Assembly: GCA_963556145.1 (NCBI GenBank)
Contig: OY744461.1
Coordinates: forward strand, 1,922,001-1,986,000
Direction of reading: 5' to 3'
Length of the DNA stretch: 64,000 bases
DNA from: Hygrocybe punicea
Lineage: Eukaryota > Basidiomycota > Agaricomycetes > Agaricales > Hygrophoraceae
A model generated the notes under the pieces. The model did no database searches. It saw nothing but the letters and a program-made list of their open reading frames with translations, and was not told the origin of the DNA. Of this stretch, positions 30,909 through 42,935 are shown piece by piece (the stretch's first letter is position 1; each line of letters opens with the position of its first letter). A program made the position numbers and the translations under genes.

Positions 30909-32909
30909 TGGAGTAGTGGGACCTGCCAGTCACGTGACCAGGCTCCCACGGTTGACCTAGTTAGTAGCCTTCCCGATGTAGTAGTCAGTCCATCCTTCCT
31001 ATCCAGTCGACCTTTCCCTCGAGTCCTGCGTGAGCCCCCGGAGTGGTACCTCGGTACCACTCCATCGTGGTGATGAGAGTGTTTTTCGACCCACGCACCT
31101 CTTTTTCTCTCGGTCTCTCACTCCTGACGTTTTTCTTTCTCGCGAGGCGACCTCTTTTCGGCCTCACCACCCACCGCTGCGCAACCGCGGATTTTTACTT
31201 TATTCACGGCCGTACAACACTCCAGTTACCCCCCGGCACTCGTGTTCAGCCCAATAGGGCCCCGCGTCGCCCCCCGTTGACCCAAAAACGCGCCCGCGAC
31301 CCTTCTCAACACCCAAGCGGCAGGCCACGTCACATTTGCGACCCCCCCGTTTTTTCATTTCATTGTTGTTTTCTTTCGTCATTCCTAGCCCCAGGCAGGC
31401 TCATCCGACCCCACGGACCCCCGTTTGACGTACCGGAGCCGCGCGCTCCCCTACGCCACCCCGAATCCACGGTCGCAGACCTTTTTGGTTACACACGGAT
31501 CCGCCACGTCACCAACGTCGGACCCCCGCTTCTTCGTGTACCCCAACCCACGCGTATCCATCCAAGCCCCAGGACGCACGCTCGACGACCCAACACCCCG
31601 TTCTGCCCCAAACGAACCCGTCGCCATCCATTTTGGATGCCCAAGTGCCTGCCACGTCATCACCCTCAACCCCCCGCTTTTCGTATGTCCCGTTCCCAAC
31701 CCACGTTCGTTCAATCCCCCGCGCCCTCGTTCCATCCACCAGGGCCCCCCGTTGCCCCCCGTTTGCCCCAGACGAGCCCCCACCGTCGTTCTCGGACACC
31801 CAAGCCACGCGCCACGTCACCATCGCGCGGCCCCGTTCTGCCAGCACAACTGGCCCAGACCAACTCACCAAACTCGCGGCCCACCCCCCAGAACACCCTG
31901 CGTCTCGTTAACGCCCCGAACGAGCCCCCACCGCCGTTTTGGTCGCACCACGGATCCGTCGCGCCCACCCGTTGGACTCCCGTTCTTTCGTGTACCCCAG
32001 CCCCACACGGACCCATTCGACCACCCGTGCCCTCGTTCCACCGGCCAGGACCCCCCGTTCATCTCCATTGCGCCAAACGAGCCCCCGCCGTCGTTTTCAG
32101 ACACCCGCGCCGCGCGCCACGTCACCACCCCCCGGCCAGTTCCTAACACCCTACCTGGCCCCGCGAACCCTCATTCAGCTCCCTGCGGCATCGTTCTCGA
32201 CCTGGACGAGCCACCCCGATCTCTTCGCGTGATACGCCAACCCCCTCCGCGTCGGGATACCATGCCCTTGTTAAGTACAACCCTATGCCCCGTCAGTATT
32301 ATAGCTTTTATTATAGCCTCGTCCCCCGTTCCCCCGATACTGGATGTCAATCACAGTCTACCTACACGCCGTCACTACACTACGTTCACGCACCCGTTTA
32401 CCCGATCTCCGCCAATACAGTTATATTTTGGACCACCTGAACCTTCACACTGCGCTAAGTACTTGCTAGGATGATTCGAGGGATCTTTGGCCTTGTGTTG
32501 TGAGCCCGAACCCTTGCGAGGGAGGCATTCGAAGAGTATTGAGTTTGAGGAGAGTCTTGTATAGTCTGGTCATCTACCGCCCCCTGCGCGAGGACGACTT
32601 CCCGCTTCACGATATAAGGCCCCGGCCTTGATTCGAGGCATTCTGAGGGACTGGGAGTTGTGGCTTGAGAGTTTTTTGGTCAGTTTTGTTTGTTTCGTGT
32701 TCTTTTCTGTAGCAGTTGGCGACGAGGGCGTCGCCATGAGGAAAAGGGGCACTTGGAGTAGTGGGACCTGCCAGTCACGTGACCAGGCTCCCACGGTTGA
32801 CCTAGTTAGTAGCCTTCCCGATGTAGTAGTCAGTCCATCCTTCCTATCCAGTCGACCTTTCCCTCGAGTCCTGCGTGAGCCCCCGGAGTGGTACCTCGGT
32901 ACCACTCCA
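30909..32909 (+). mobile_element. Retro-3: non-autonomous LTR element with GC-rich interior
   Basis: Apparently identical 156-bp LTRs (30909-31064 and 32754-32909, TGGAGTAGTGGG..CACTCCA) flank 1.69 kb. Flanks are GCGG (30905-30908) and GCAG (32910-32913), a 4-bp duplication with one CpG change. A leader TCGTGGTGATGAGAG like that of Retro-2 follows the 5' LTR, and purine-rich GAGGAAAAGGGGC precedes the 3' LTR. No gag, RT or integrase motifs are present. LTR ends and leader place it in the Retro-2 family, so Retro-2-like proteins probably moved it. Confidence 0.88.
31280..32160. repeat. Degenerate GC-rich tandem array inside Retro-3
   Basis: At roughly 155-160 bp spacing (about 31300, 31490, 31625, 31785, 31930, 32100) related blocks recur: ACGAGCCCCC, CCGTCGTT, ACACCCAAGC and GCCACGTCACC. 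The array is open in two or three frames, giving Pro/Arg/His-rich ORFs (for example 31043-32146) with no recognisable domain. I treat it as a non-coding cargo array. Confidence 0.55.
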
Positions 32910-32924
32910 GCAGTGGGCTCCAGA

Positions 32925-33719
32925 TGTAAAGGCGAGGTCGGGGTGGCTGCGGAATAATAATCCTAAGCCTGTGGGGTCAGCGTAGAAGTGACTAGGAATA
33001 GTCTAACAAGCTTCAGTAAGATAATGGGATATAAAAAGTAAGAAGCCGCCGAGTAAACTACTGAAATCTATCGAGACCGATCGAAGCCGACGAGGCCGAC
33101 GATGTCGGGTACGGCGGGTCGGGTGTCGGGTGACGAGAAACGTAGAGATAAAGGTGGTAGAACGACGGGGAGGGCGTCGAGGAATCCAACGAGCAATGTG
33201 TGCGATGGAATTTACTGAGAGACTTAGTTCTCAGAGAGAGGAAATGGGGGAACTGGTTTCTTATTTTGAGACGGCGCTTGGGCACCGTTTTTATACTACA
33301 AAGTTCTGTACCTAGATTCGGACGAGAGTCCTCGGCCGATGAGAGGAAACAAAGGAGAATAAAAATGGGGAAGTAGGAAGAGCGTTGCGAGGCGACGATG
33401 ACAGGGAAAATGGGTGGAAGATATAAAAAACCGTAAAAGATGCAAAATACTTTACTATATCCCCATAAGGGAGACGCTAGGCGTGAATAAGGCAAGTCCG
33501 ATGTCGGGATCCCAGTCCGATGAGATCTATCTATGATATTTGAAGTTCCGCGAGTTTAGGAGATAGACCAACCAGGTACGTGAGCGGCCATGCTAGTCGG
33601 TATGCATCGGGTTGCGTCGGGTTGCGTCGGGTTCGAACGTAGATTGCTAGAGACATCGGGTTCGAGCGGATTCGCTAGATATCGATGTTACGGCCTCAGA
33701 GGGTCGAGGACCCTCTACA
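32925..33719. repeat. Retro-1 LTR (right; 5' LTR in element orientation)
   Basis: 795-bp direct copy of 8276-9070. On the minus strand it is followed by TC-TGGAGCCCACTGC, a candidate primer-binding site starting with TGG. The flank is ACGG at 33720-33723. Confidence 0.9.
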
Positions 33720-33740
33720 ACGGAGAAGAAGAGCCCTCTC

Positions 33741-35903
33741 AATCATCAGCAGAGTGGAAGACCACCTAGTGTCAACATCACAAAGTCATTGAAGGTCCGG
33801 GGCATCAAGCCTCTTTAAAACAGCTGCAAAATACTGCCTATGAAGTGATAATGCTCATATCTGAACAAAGAGAGTGAATATTAAAAGAGAGTAAAGATTA
33901 AAAATAAAAACATACTGCATTAATCAAAGATTGAATTGTAGCAATAGGATCTCTACCTAGCTCATCCAAGAATTCTGCAACCTGTTCTGGGGTGTAATCT
34001 GGAGCATCAGGAGCAGCAAATTCAAGGTTGGTAATCGCTGATAACACAGCTTTGCATGCAAGGTTGACAATGTGGGGAAAGCATCTGGAATACAACACAT
34101 GAAGTGAAGGCAAGTGCAGGCAATTGTCATTTACCTGATGCGGCGGTGGATCTTATGGAACTTAATTTTTCAACGACAAAGCTCACGATCCAAAGAAAAC
34201 ATGATGGTGTCATTGTTTGTTGCATTGTCAAGGGTTATCCATCCAATCTGTAAGATAATAAGTCAGAAAATTGACTGAGAAACAAAAAGGAAAATTCCTT
34301 CTCTGTGATCTTGAGGTGGTCTGTAATGTACAGAAATGCATGAGCAAGATGCTCTCCAGTATGTTGTCCTGGAACTTGTATAAATCCCACCAAGTCAGCT
34401 CTAAGTCATAGCTGGTGTTTTTTCCCAGTGGGTGTGTCTTCAAATTCTGGTTCGATCCAGTGTGCAGTGATGGCCATGAAAGACACAAGATTTGGATCAG
34501 TCCATAAATCACTTGTGAAGGAAAATTTCCCAACGGCATTCTATAATATTATGAATTCTCAGAGTTATTGAAGAATGAAAGTTTCATACCTTCATTTCCT
34601 CCCCAAGCTGAACAAGATGTTCTGCCAGCACCTCTTCAACATGTTTGCGAATTGTTGTTCAACCAGAGATATCAGACTCCTATAATTCTTTTCAAAGCAA
34701 CAAAAATATGGCACGTAAATGTGGAGACTCAATGATATTCAATAACTGTGATGCAAGATCAGCATGAGTGACTCTATACACTGAAAACACTGACCTGATT
34801 ATCACCAACAATGAACTCCACAATAGCATCCACAAAAGCTTCATTTGAGTATGGTTTACGAGCATTTGGATCACACCTTGCAGCTCCTCCTTCTTCCTGA
34901 AATTCTTGAATGAAACTCAATGCCTCTTTTGCTTTGATTTCGATTCCAAACCTCTCACAGTCGCTGAGCCAGAGCTCAGTATAATTTTCATACAAGTGAT
35001 GGCAGAGTGGCCCTGTCACAGTATTGATACCAAACTTGGTAAGTTTGTGGCTAAGATCAGTTGAATGAATGTGCCTATGCAACATGTGATCAGTACATCG
35101 AAATTAATGAGATATAGACACTGACTGGCAATATCGACACCACCTTTCTTTGTCATAAAATCAGCTGCAACATGGCACCTCTTATTTCCTGCAGGGCCAG
35201 AATTGCAATGGTGGGTACTATGTGAGCCTGCTCGTGGAGCACCTGGGGCTCTATGAGAACCTTGAGAAGCCTGAGAATTCCCAGAGGCTTGCGAAGTGCG
35301 CAATGCGGAAGAATCTCTTTGTGAAGGATGATCCGAGCTGGACTCAGACAGGAAAGGCTCATCAGGGTCTGCATACAGCATTCCAGGATCCTCATCTGAC
35401 AATGAAGCAAAACTCTGATGGTGATCAGCATTCACCCCCGGCAAAGGTGATGGTGATGGTGGGGGCTCAGGAATGTTTCTATTAATCAGCAGTTCCAGTG
35501 TATTCCAGTCAACTACAGGCAGTAGGCTGGGTCCTGCCACTGGAGTCGCAGTGGGTACAGGTCAGCTTGCTTGGGAGAGTCTCAGCGGGCTGTACTGATG
35601 CTCAATCTTGGGGAATGCAGGTTTCGATCAAGTAGCAGCCATGAAGCTGACAGGTGGCAGAGGGGGGGAGACAATAGCAGGGGCTTTGCCTTTGCCTTTA
35701 TTCTTCTTGGTTTGCCTTGGTGGGGGTGGGATGGCTGCTTGAGCAGGTTTAGTTGTTTGTTTGCTGTGACGATTTGGACCTTTGGCTTGAGTTGCCTGGT
35801 TTTCGGGAACCGCTGTGGCAGGGTGACTAGTTTCTCCACTGGCAGCTGTCCTCTTGGATGTCTGCGCCTTTCGGGGTGCCTCACTAGGGGCTGGCATAGG
35901 CTG
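33741..35903 (-). pseudogene. hAT transposase, N-terminal and central part
   Basis: Minus-strand exons from 35903 downward encode an Ala/Lys/Pro-rich start (MPAPSEAPRKAQTSKRT..), a Ser/Pro linker, a BED-finger-like stretch (GNKRCHVAADF.. then HKLTKFGINTVTGPLCHHLYENY), LLNIIESPHLRAIFLLL, TTIRKHVEEVLAEHL, FSFTSDLWTDPNLVSFMAITAHW, ITLDNATNNDTIM, CFPHIVNLACKAVL and RWSSTLLMIERALLLR. These are the ordered landmarks of hAT transposases. Introns are about 50 bp (for example GTCAGT..CACAG). At least six TGA codons stand where Arg is plausible, and one TAG is also present. The gene continues at 8271 after Retro-1. Confidence 0.82.
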
Positions 35904-37764
35904 ATAACCTGTTCAGCTGATTTTTAGTCAAGTCCAAAAGGTGTAGCTTGTATATTGAAGGAGGACTCACCTGCCACATGGAATGTGGTCTGTAACACAC
36001 CATCTGGTAGCTGAATTTGTGTCTCCATAGCCTTTTCACCCTTTTGTCATCAGGGGAGCATAATGGGCTGTAACAAAATATGAGGCTGTGAAGACAAATG
36101 GAGGCTTACATGCGAATGGCATGTGTTTGCATGCCAGGACCACATCATAAAAGTGCCCAACAGCTGCATGGGAAGTGATGTGAATTACAGTGGGGAAAGC
36201 CACACCATACCTGCATTATTGACGCCGTCGAATTTGGGACTTCCTGACCTGCAGCCACAGTGGGTACGCCATTCCAGAGGGCCAATACTTGGCTCTTCTG
36301 GTGGCATTTCCCCTTCTCCTGTACCCACCCCACCTGCAACCTTGCACATGCAGCCTCCACATCAATTGACATGGGTGCACGCTTGTGAGGTGCTGGAGTG
36401 GGCCATCCTGGGCATCTGTGTTGTGTCCACAATGCACTAGGAAGCCTTTCCCCCCTGGCATCTCCTTCTTGTTTGCGAGAGGTTCAAGGCCGCTGGCATG
36501 CATCATCCTGGTGTCCTCGGCATACTGGAGTACCTGTCCCCTCATCTGTTGCCCCTTACCTTCTCTCCATGTCTGCCGTCACTGTGGTCATTGTCCGCAA
36601 GCCAACAGGTATATGACCAGTCATCAGTGTCATGCCAGCAAGAGGAGAGGGTGGACACTCACCTGCCTGTCCTAGCCTTGTTTCTCTGCTTTGATCTTCC
36701 TGGGCGCATCGCCGTTCGTTGCTGCTGTTGCCACCGGTAGCTGCTGTTGTCACTATTGCTGTTGCCACTGTTGCTGCTGCCACTATCGCCGTTGCAGCTG
36801 TTGCAGCCACATTGCTGCTGCCGCTATCGTCATTGCAGCCGTTGCAGCTGCACTGCTGCTGCTGCTGCTGTTGCTGCTGTTGCGCTGGGCATTGCCATTG
36901 GGGTCTGGCCTCCTTCCTGGGTGCAGGGTGTTTGGAGGCAGGGGGTCCTCATTTGGCATTGGCATTGACATGGACTGTGGAACAAGATTAGAAGAAAAGA
37001 AACAAAACAAAATTCCATACCTGGGCAGCGGGGGTGGACGCACTGCCATCCCGCTGCGTCCATTTTACTACCTTTCCTGTCATTCCTGTCTCCTCCCTGT
37101 TTGGTCAGATCACAGTTGTCTGGGGGCCGTTGCTGGCCATTGGGTTTCCCTCCCCATCTACGCCGCTTTTGGCTGTGTCCTCTTTGTTGTGAATGTTGAG
37201 AGTGTGGGTGTGGGTGTGGGTGTGGGCATTGTAGGAAATAGTCAGTAACACAATATAAAAACAAAAACAGCAATAAAAAAACATACTGATGCGGGGTGGG
37301 CACATCACCACCCCTCCATAGCTGCCTGTGTTCGTCCGGGTAGTGAAGTTGCTGTTTCCGTTGGTGCTGTTGCTGTTGCTGTTCCCCCTGTCAGGTTCAT
37401 TGTAACCCATCATTGTCATTGCAGTTAAGTATTTGAGTAAAAGAAATTGAATACTTACCAACCATGGTCATATTTAGTGCCCGTGGACCGATGTGGGTTT
37501 TGTGCAGCCCACCGCTGTGTCGTCTTGGCATGCTTTGTACTTCAAGGGGCTTGGCTGGTCCAGGGAGCAAGGAGGAACGCGTTGGAGATCCAGGAAACAT
37601 TTATTTCCAAATTGGGAATGGCTTCAGCGGCTTGAGCTGCTGGAGCCATGAGCAAGTCGTAAGCTCATTAAGTGAAGCTACTACAAGCCATGAGCCGTTT
37701 CTATGGCTCGGCTCAGCTTACATACAGCTCGGCTTGAGCAGTTTGCGGCTTATAAGCCAAGCCA
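35904..37764. other. hAT 5' region with triplet-repeat tracts
   Basis: Minus-strand exon-like pieces occur (36430-36217, MSIDVEAACARLQVGWVQEKGK.. followed by a GTATGG..CATGCAG intron), as do two CTG/CAG/CCATTG-type triplet tracts (about 36715-36890 and 37345-37390) that would encode Asn/Ser/Ala-rich runs. I cannot join them into a recognised gene. They may be upstream exons of the transposase or a second hAT ORF. From about 37640 the sequence is the AAGCC-rich hAT subterminal region. Confidence 0.4.
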
Positions 37765-37783
37765 TGGCAACACTAGAGTTGAG

Positions 37784-38463
37784 GCCATGTTTGGACATGC
37801 TTACATAAGCATCCAAATATGGGTTGTCTCAGAAAAGACAAACTACCTTCCAATTATATTCAAAATATTCATATTGTCTTCAATTCTTATCAGAATCAGC
37901 TAAAAATTGAACTACTGACTAATACAACCAATTCAGGTCAGGTGTGACAGTCACAAGTGACTAATCTAATCATATAAGGTAATTTCCAATATTGTATATC
38001 AAATTTTATACTGATCGTAACTGTGATAGTCACATGTGATAGGTCTAATCATATAAAGTAATTTCACATCATATATGCTAAATTGAATTCTGATTATTAT
38101 TGTATATAACAGATCAAATTGTATCACATAATAATCTATATTTTTTTATATGTTTGAGTCTTTCTTGTTATTTGAGTGATAGTAAATATATACAAATAGA
38201 TGTAAATAAAGACAAATAAATCACTCTCTTAGAAATATTGTCACTGAACATTTGTAAGTGATATCATAACTTGGCCATATGACAAACAAATACAAATAAA
38301 CAAACTCAATATGATTAGATTACTTTGTATTTCAATTTTGGTTTTGGTCAAATTTATTATATAATCATGATTATATAATCATTGGTCAGTTCATCATTTG
38401 AACCCAGACTTTGAACCTTAATACACTTTTGCTTCTTGAACTTGAACCACCACCTTCCCTATT
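37784..38463 (+). repeat. Repeat B, copy cut by the hAT element
   Basis: Starting GCCATGTTTGGACATGC, this continues the repeat-B sequence cut at 2479. It runs through CTTACATAAGCATCCAAATATG, CAATTCTTATCAGAATCAGCT and GTGACAGTCACA blocks, and fades into AT-rich sequence around 38330. No coding potential. Confidence 0.65.
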
Positions 38464-41175
38464 TACGAGTTCTTTTAATTTATTAAAAGACTTGTTCTTT
38501 ATCAGACCTGATTCAGTGAGAGTTTGTAATTAATTAATTAATAAAGTTGATTGCCTATAGACAGAATTTTTTTAGGCAACAGATATGATTCTACTGCTGA
38601 TCCTGGAAAATCAGACACAGTTGGGGCCATGTCTGGACAAGCTTACATAAGCATCCAAATATGTGTTACCTCATACATGACAAATTACTTTGCAATTATA
38701 TTCATACTGGTCTCAATTCTCATCAGAATCAGCTGAAAATTGAACTGCTGACTAATGTAACCATTTCAGGCAAGGTGTGACAGTCACATGTGACCAATCT
38801 AACCATATAAGGTAAATTTTAATATTATATAGTAATTTTTTTGCTGATCACAATGGTAACAGTCATATATGACCAGTCTAACCATATAAGGTAATTTTTG
38901 ATATTATATGCCACATTTTATACTACTATTATGGTAGGGGTAATGAAAATTGAATGTGTAATGAAAATTGTCTGGATCAATATGTTTCGCTTCTCCATAT
39001 CCCTCACAAAAATTGGGAGATATAAATATATGATATAATGGAGACCTTGTCAACTTTAATGCCTGAAATGTTGACAGAGTGAAGCTGGGGAGATGAAAAG
39101 GTACGCATCTTGAGTGTGTGTACATTCTAACATGGCCCAGATCCTAGAGATCTGGTACAGATACAACAGTTTTCAAACCTCACATATACTATGAACTCTT
39201 TAACCATTCTCAAATCCAACTTATATTGCATGTGAGCGCTTCGTAGGAAGGAAATTCGAGCAACAACTTGAACAAGGCCATCCCAGCATGACATTGCCCT
39301 GTTTCAAGCCCTGCACTTTCTGTGACACATCTGTGACTTTTTTTTTTTTCATTACACATCCAATCATGCAAAATCTGAGTTGTATTCATGGTCTGTGCCC
39401 GATGGCTAATTCTTTTACTCGAAAAATCCAAAAAATTTAGGGCATGTAGTTAAGAGGTCATTTTATGTGTATACAAGTTTTTAGAGGTAGGTAACGAGTG
39501 GATCAAGCACAATAAAAGTCAGAGTAAAAGATTTTCATTACTACTAGACAAATAGTAATCATGACAGTGATAGTTATATGTCACCAGTCTAACTATATAA
39601 GGTAATTTTACATCATATATGCTAAATTTTGAGCTGATCACAGACGTCATAGTTACATGTGACTACTTTTACTATATACAGAAATATCAGCTATATAAAG
39701 CAGAAATGAGCTCAAGTTAGATGACATACTGATATTTTTACTTAAAATACAAAATTCAATGTGATCTTGCTGTATACATTGTGATGGCGAGTTCGGTTGT
39801 AGACCCGAATGGGAATCTACGAAAAGGGGTGATCAGCTAAGAAGTGATCAGAGGAGTTTAGTGTCTATGTAGTCTAGTCAATCCAACCCAAATCCAGGGT
39901 TCTGGATCAGAGGGGAAGTGAAGAGAGTGGAGTATGAAGACTGATGAGACGATACGAAGCGAGGACTAAGAAATAGAACTGAAGGGATGCAATATGATAT
40001 GGTGGGATATGATATATATATGATATGGTTGTAGTATAAGGGTACATCTTTTATACTACTGGGAGAGATCCTGTGCTGTAGTAACTATGTACTACAACCG
40101 AAGGCTGTGACTGATAGGAGAGGAGTGGAGCGGAGTATAGGAGGAATGATGCTATGTACTAAGTAATGGGAAACGAAGATATATCATATGTAACTATATA
40201 TGTAGTGATTCCGGGTCGTTAGAGACATCGCATCTTGAGTAGGAACGATTCCGGAGGCGGAATCCGGAGCGGAATCGACAGAGAGAACCGGAATCGGGCG
40301 GAATCGACGATACGTGAATGGGAATGGACGGGGACGAAGTGGGATATGAAGAGGATTCGGGTCCAGAGGGCCCGGAGCCTCTACAACATACATTATCTTA
40401 TATGCTAATTGTAGATTTTAAGCAAGATCACTTGTTGATGTTCATAACAATTATACAAATAAAAATTCAATGACAGAAACAAGACTTTGTTCATGCCATA
40501 TGCAATATTGGCCCACTCAAGTACAGCTGTCTTCATGTTATCATCTGTTGTGCAGCATTCAAAGTTAAAGAAAAGTAAGGTTGAGCAAATGTAAGTCAAT
40601 TGTTATCATACTGTTTAGGAGCAGTGATATTTGACCATTGACCTGTTGCTCTCTCTTTTGGCTGAGAATATTGCATAATGATACAGTACAGAAGATATGA
40701 CAGTGGGAGAGAAGGTCAATGAACACTCAAGACATGCTATGTAGTTTTATTTTTTCTACTTTTTATGTTGCTATGGTGAGAGGTGGGCTTATCACATATG
40801 CTATATGTCTTATACCACATGTAACATGCTTTATGCAATTTAATGTTATTGTTTACTTCATTATGGAAGTGGAGAGGGGAAAAAAAGAACTTATTCATGC
40901 CATGCGCAGTACTGGCCCACTGAACAAATTTTGAATATAATTGGGAGGTAATTTGTCTTGTGTGAGATATCCCATATTTGGATGCTTATGTAAGCCACTT
41001 CAAACATGGCCCGGATTTTATGTTACATTCCAGCATAAGAAATAGAATCATATCTCTTGCCCCAAAAGTCTTTCTCTATAGGTGATGCAAAAACATTAAT
41101 GAATTAATTAATTATGAACCTGCACTGAACCAGGTCTGATAAAGAACAAGTCTTTTAATAAATTAAAAGAACTCA
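38464..41175. mobile_element. Repeat B, fullest copy, a TIR-type non-autonomous element
   Basis: The left end GAGTTCTTTTAATTTATT.. and about 170 bp after it recur inverted at 40975-41175 (..AATAAATTAAAAGAACTC). Each terminal block includes the CTATAGACAGAATTTTT, GGCCATGTCTGGACAAGC and CATCCAAATATG motifs. This makes B an element with long terminal inverted repeats, about 2.1 kb once the solo LTR at 39780-40385 is removed. The interior is AT-rich without a recognised protein. The target duplication could not be fixed. Confidence 0.6.
39780..40385. mobile_element. 606-bp solo LTR inside repeat B
   Basis: It starts TGTGATGGCGAG and ends GGAGCCTCTACA, with perfect 4-bp duplications ACAT (39776-39779, 40386-40389). 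The uninterrupted sequence is seen at 58450-58470. The ends and the 4-bp duplication resemble Retro-1 LTRs (TGTAAAGGCGAG..CCCTCTACA), so it is probably a related family. There are no coding features. Confidence 0.82.
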
Positions 41176-42935
41176 TAACAATTTCCTTTTTGGATCAAAT
41201 TCCACGTCATACTTTTTTTTTTTTTCTGCTCCTTTGGAGCAGTTTTCAAATTTTTACAACCTCAAGATAAATTCTATATTTATGAAAATATTTGAGGACA
41301 AAATTCCAACAATCTAGTTTATTCCTGAATTTTCTCAACAAAAAATGGTCAGAAATACAGAATTTGGCCCTATGGTTGATTTCAAACATTAATTAATTAA
41401 TCAATTAATTGATTCCTGATGAACTGCCATATATCCTGGACTCATAAGAATGAGTTTATGGAAGACTCATAACAGTGTAGGGTTAGGTGAGCACAAGGTG
41501 AATATGTGAGGTCCTGAGACCCCTGACCTCTTGCTGTCAATGTGAGCAAGATTATAGTGATCAAGAGTGGTTTAAAACAGCATGGGAGTGGCCCTCATAA
41601 GGAACTTGATGCTGATCCTTACAGTTCTGGTACCAGTGCTGGTGCTGGTGCTGGTGCCTCCTCATCACCCTCATCATCACCTCAAAGCACAAGACATGCC
41701 ATTTGACATGTGCCAGTGCATCACCCATATTCGATTGTCATGCTGGATCTCATCAGAATTGGCAGTTGGGATGTGGCCTATTGTTGTTGTGCATACCTAG
41801 ATAGATCTTTGTTAGTAAAATGAATGGAAGAAGAAAAAAACACCAATGTAGTGGAGGTGGATGCACCACCCTCCACTATGTCTGGGACTGGCATGCATCA
41901 CTTATCCTCACTGTTGGCACTGTTGTTGCCGTTGTTTCCACTGCTCCTGCTGCCACTGCTGTTGCCCCTGGCTATTGTTACCACTGCTGCTGTTTGCTGC
42001 TATTGCCACTGCCACTGCCATTGCCATTGTTATTATTGTTGTTCTTGGTCATTGCTGCCCTTGTCTCGGCTGCTGGTGCTTCAACATGAGCAGGATATTA
42101 GAAATAAGTTCACAGTAAAAAAAAAACAAAGATTGAAGACAAAATGAAGGGTACCCTGCTGCTTCTGTTGCTGCTTCATTCATTGTGGTCACCATTGGGG
42201 TGCTGTGGTCCTTGTTTTGGTCATCTGGCATTGTTGCATGATGGTGTGGCTGTAGCTATTTGCTTTGGATATGGTGGTGTGTTCCTCATGTTTGGGTGGT
42301 GAGATTGGACCTTGACAGACCTGTTCCATTTGTCATTTGGCAGTCTGCTATTAATTTCCTTTTTGGATGGTTAGGCATGATTTAGCCATTGCCACAATGA
42401 TGTAGCCTAGCTAAATGGGTTAGCCATTGTTAGCCATAGCCAAGCCAAGCTGGACCAAGCCATTGCAACAGTATTCACAACTCTGTGGGTATTTGGATTC
42501 AAACACCTCAGGACAATCTCATGCATGCAGCTCACTCCCACCATCCAGCAATCATCATCATGGTGTTATGATCCTCAATATGACACAAGTGACCATGATT
42601 CAGGATTACCCCTTCATTACAAGGAGTCTACTCACCACATGATAAGTGATTAGAAGAATGAAGGGCCTTGGTATTCAGGGTTGCCAGAGGTTCAAGTACT
42701 ATGGTGCACAAATTGCGACAACCCCATCTTGTTGCATATGTGTAGCTATTAGTGATGTGCATGGCCTGGCTTAGCCCTAATGCCCTAGCTTTGGCCTGGC
42801 CCAAGAGGGCTCCAGCTTTCTGGAAGCTCAAGCCAAGCTGTAGCTAAAGGCTCCAGCCTAGCCCTGGCTTGGCTTGGCCCAGGCCACAGCTCTTGCATAT
42901 GGTCCTAACCATCCCTTGTGAACACTGTAGGTCCA
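41176..42935. other. Intergenic stretch with CTG-type triplet tracts
   Basis: No recognised gene. About 41625-41670 is a GGTGCTGGTGCC repeat. 41890-42070 is a CTGCTGCCACTGTTGCC tract open in several frames. 42750-42900 is rich in GGCTTGGC/AGCCTAGCC motifs like the hAT subterminal regions and may be a decayed hAT-type fragment. A T(14) run lies near 41213. Confidence 0.4.

Larger units (their letters stand above)
8276..33719 (-). mobile_element. Retro-1: Ty3/gypsy LTR retrotransposon with three nested inserts
   Basis: LTRs of 795 bp bound 25.4 kb. Without the giant foldback (13519-20544), Retro-2 (23075-29668) and Retro-3 (30909-32909), the element is about 9.8 kb. Minus-strand order is 5' LTR (32925-33719), candidate primer-binding site TGGAGCCCACTGC just inside it, gag-protease, RT, RNase H, integrase, then an antisense gene and the 3' LTR. 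RT-RNaseH before integrase is the Ty3/gypsy order. It is inserted in an exon end of the hAT transposase. It carries stop codons and insertions and so is inactive now. Confidence 0.88.
2488..37775. mobile_element. hAT transposon, complete ends, swollen by nested insertions
   Basis: The left end is TAGTGTTGCCACGGCGTGGC and the right end reads TAGTGTTGCCATGGCTTGGC on the opposite strand. The 8-bp flanks are GAGTTAGG (2480-2487) and GAGTTGAG (37776-37783), diverged copies of one 8-bp duplication, as expected for hAT. Outside the flanks, repeat B is continuous (compare 58075-58100). Both ends carry subterminal AAGCC(A/G)AGC-type motifs. Removing the two solo LTRs and Retro-1 leaves about 6.5 kb. 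The minus-strand transposase is split at 8276/33719. It is probably dead because of many in-frame stops. Confidence 0.85.

Noticed and set aside
31043..32146. 367-codon Pro/Arg-rich ORF in Retro-3
   Set aside because: GC-rich degenerate tandem array open in at least two frames, with no recognisable domain. It begins inside the LTR.
36690..36990. Cysteine/alanine-rich ORFs around CTG tracts (also 41820-42150)
   Set aside because: Triplet repeats keep several frames open. Products are single-residue runs without domain or splice support.
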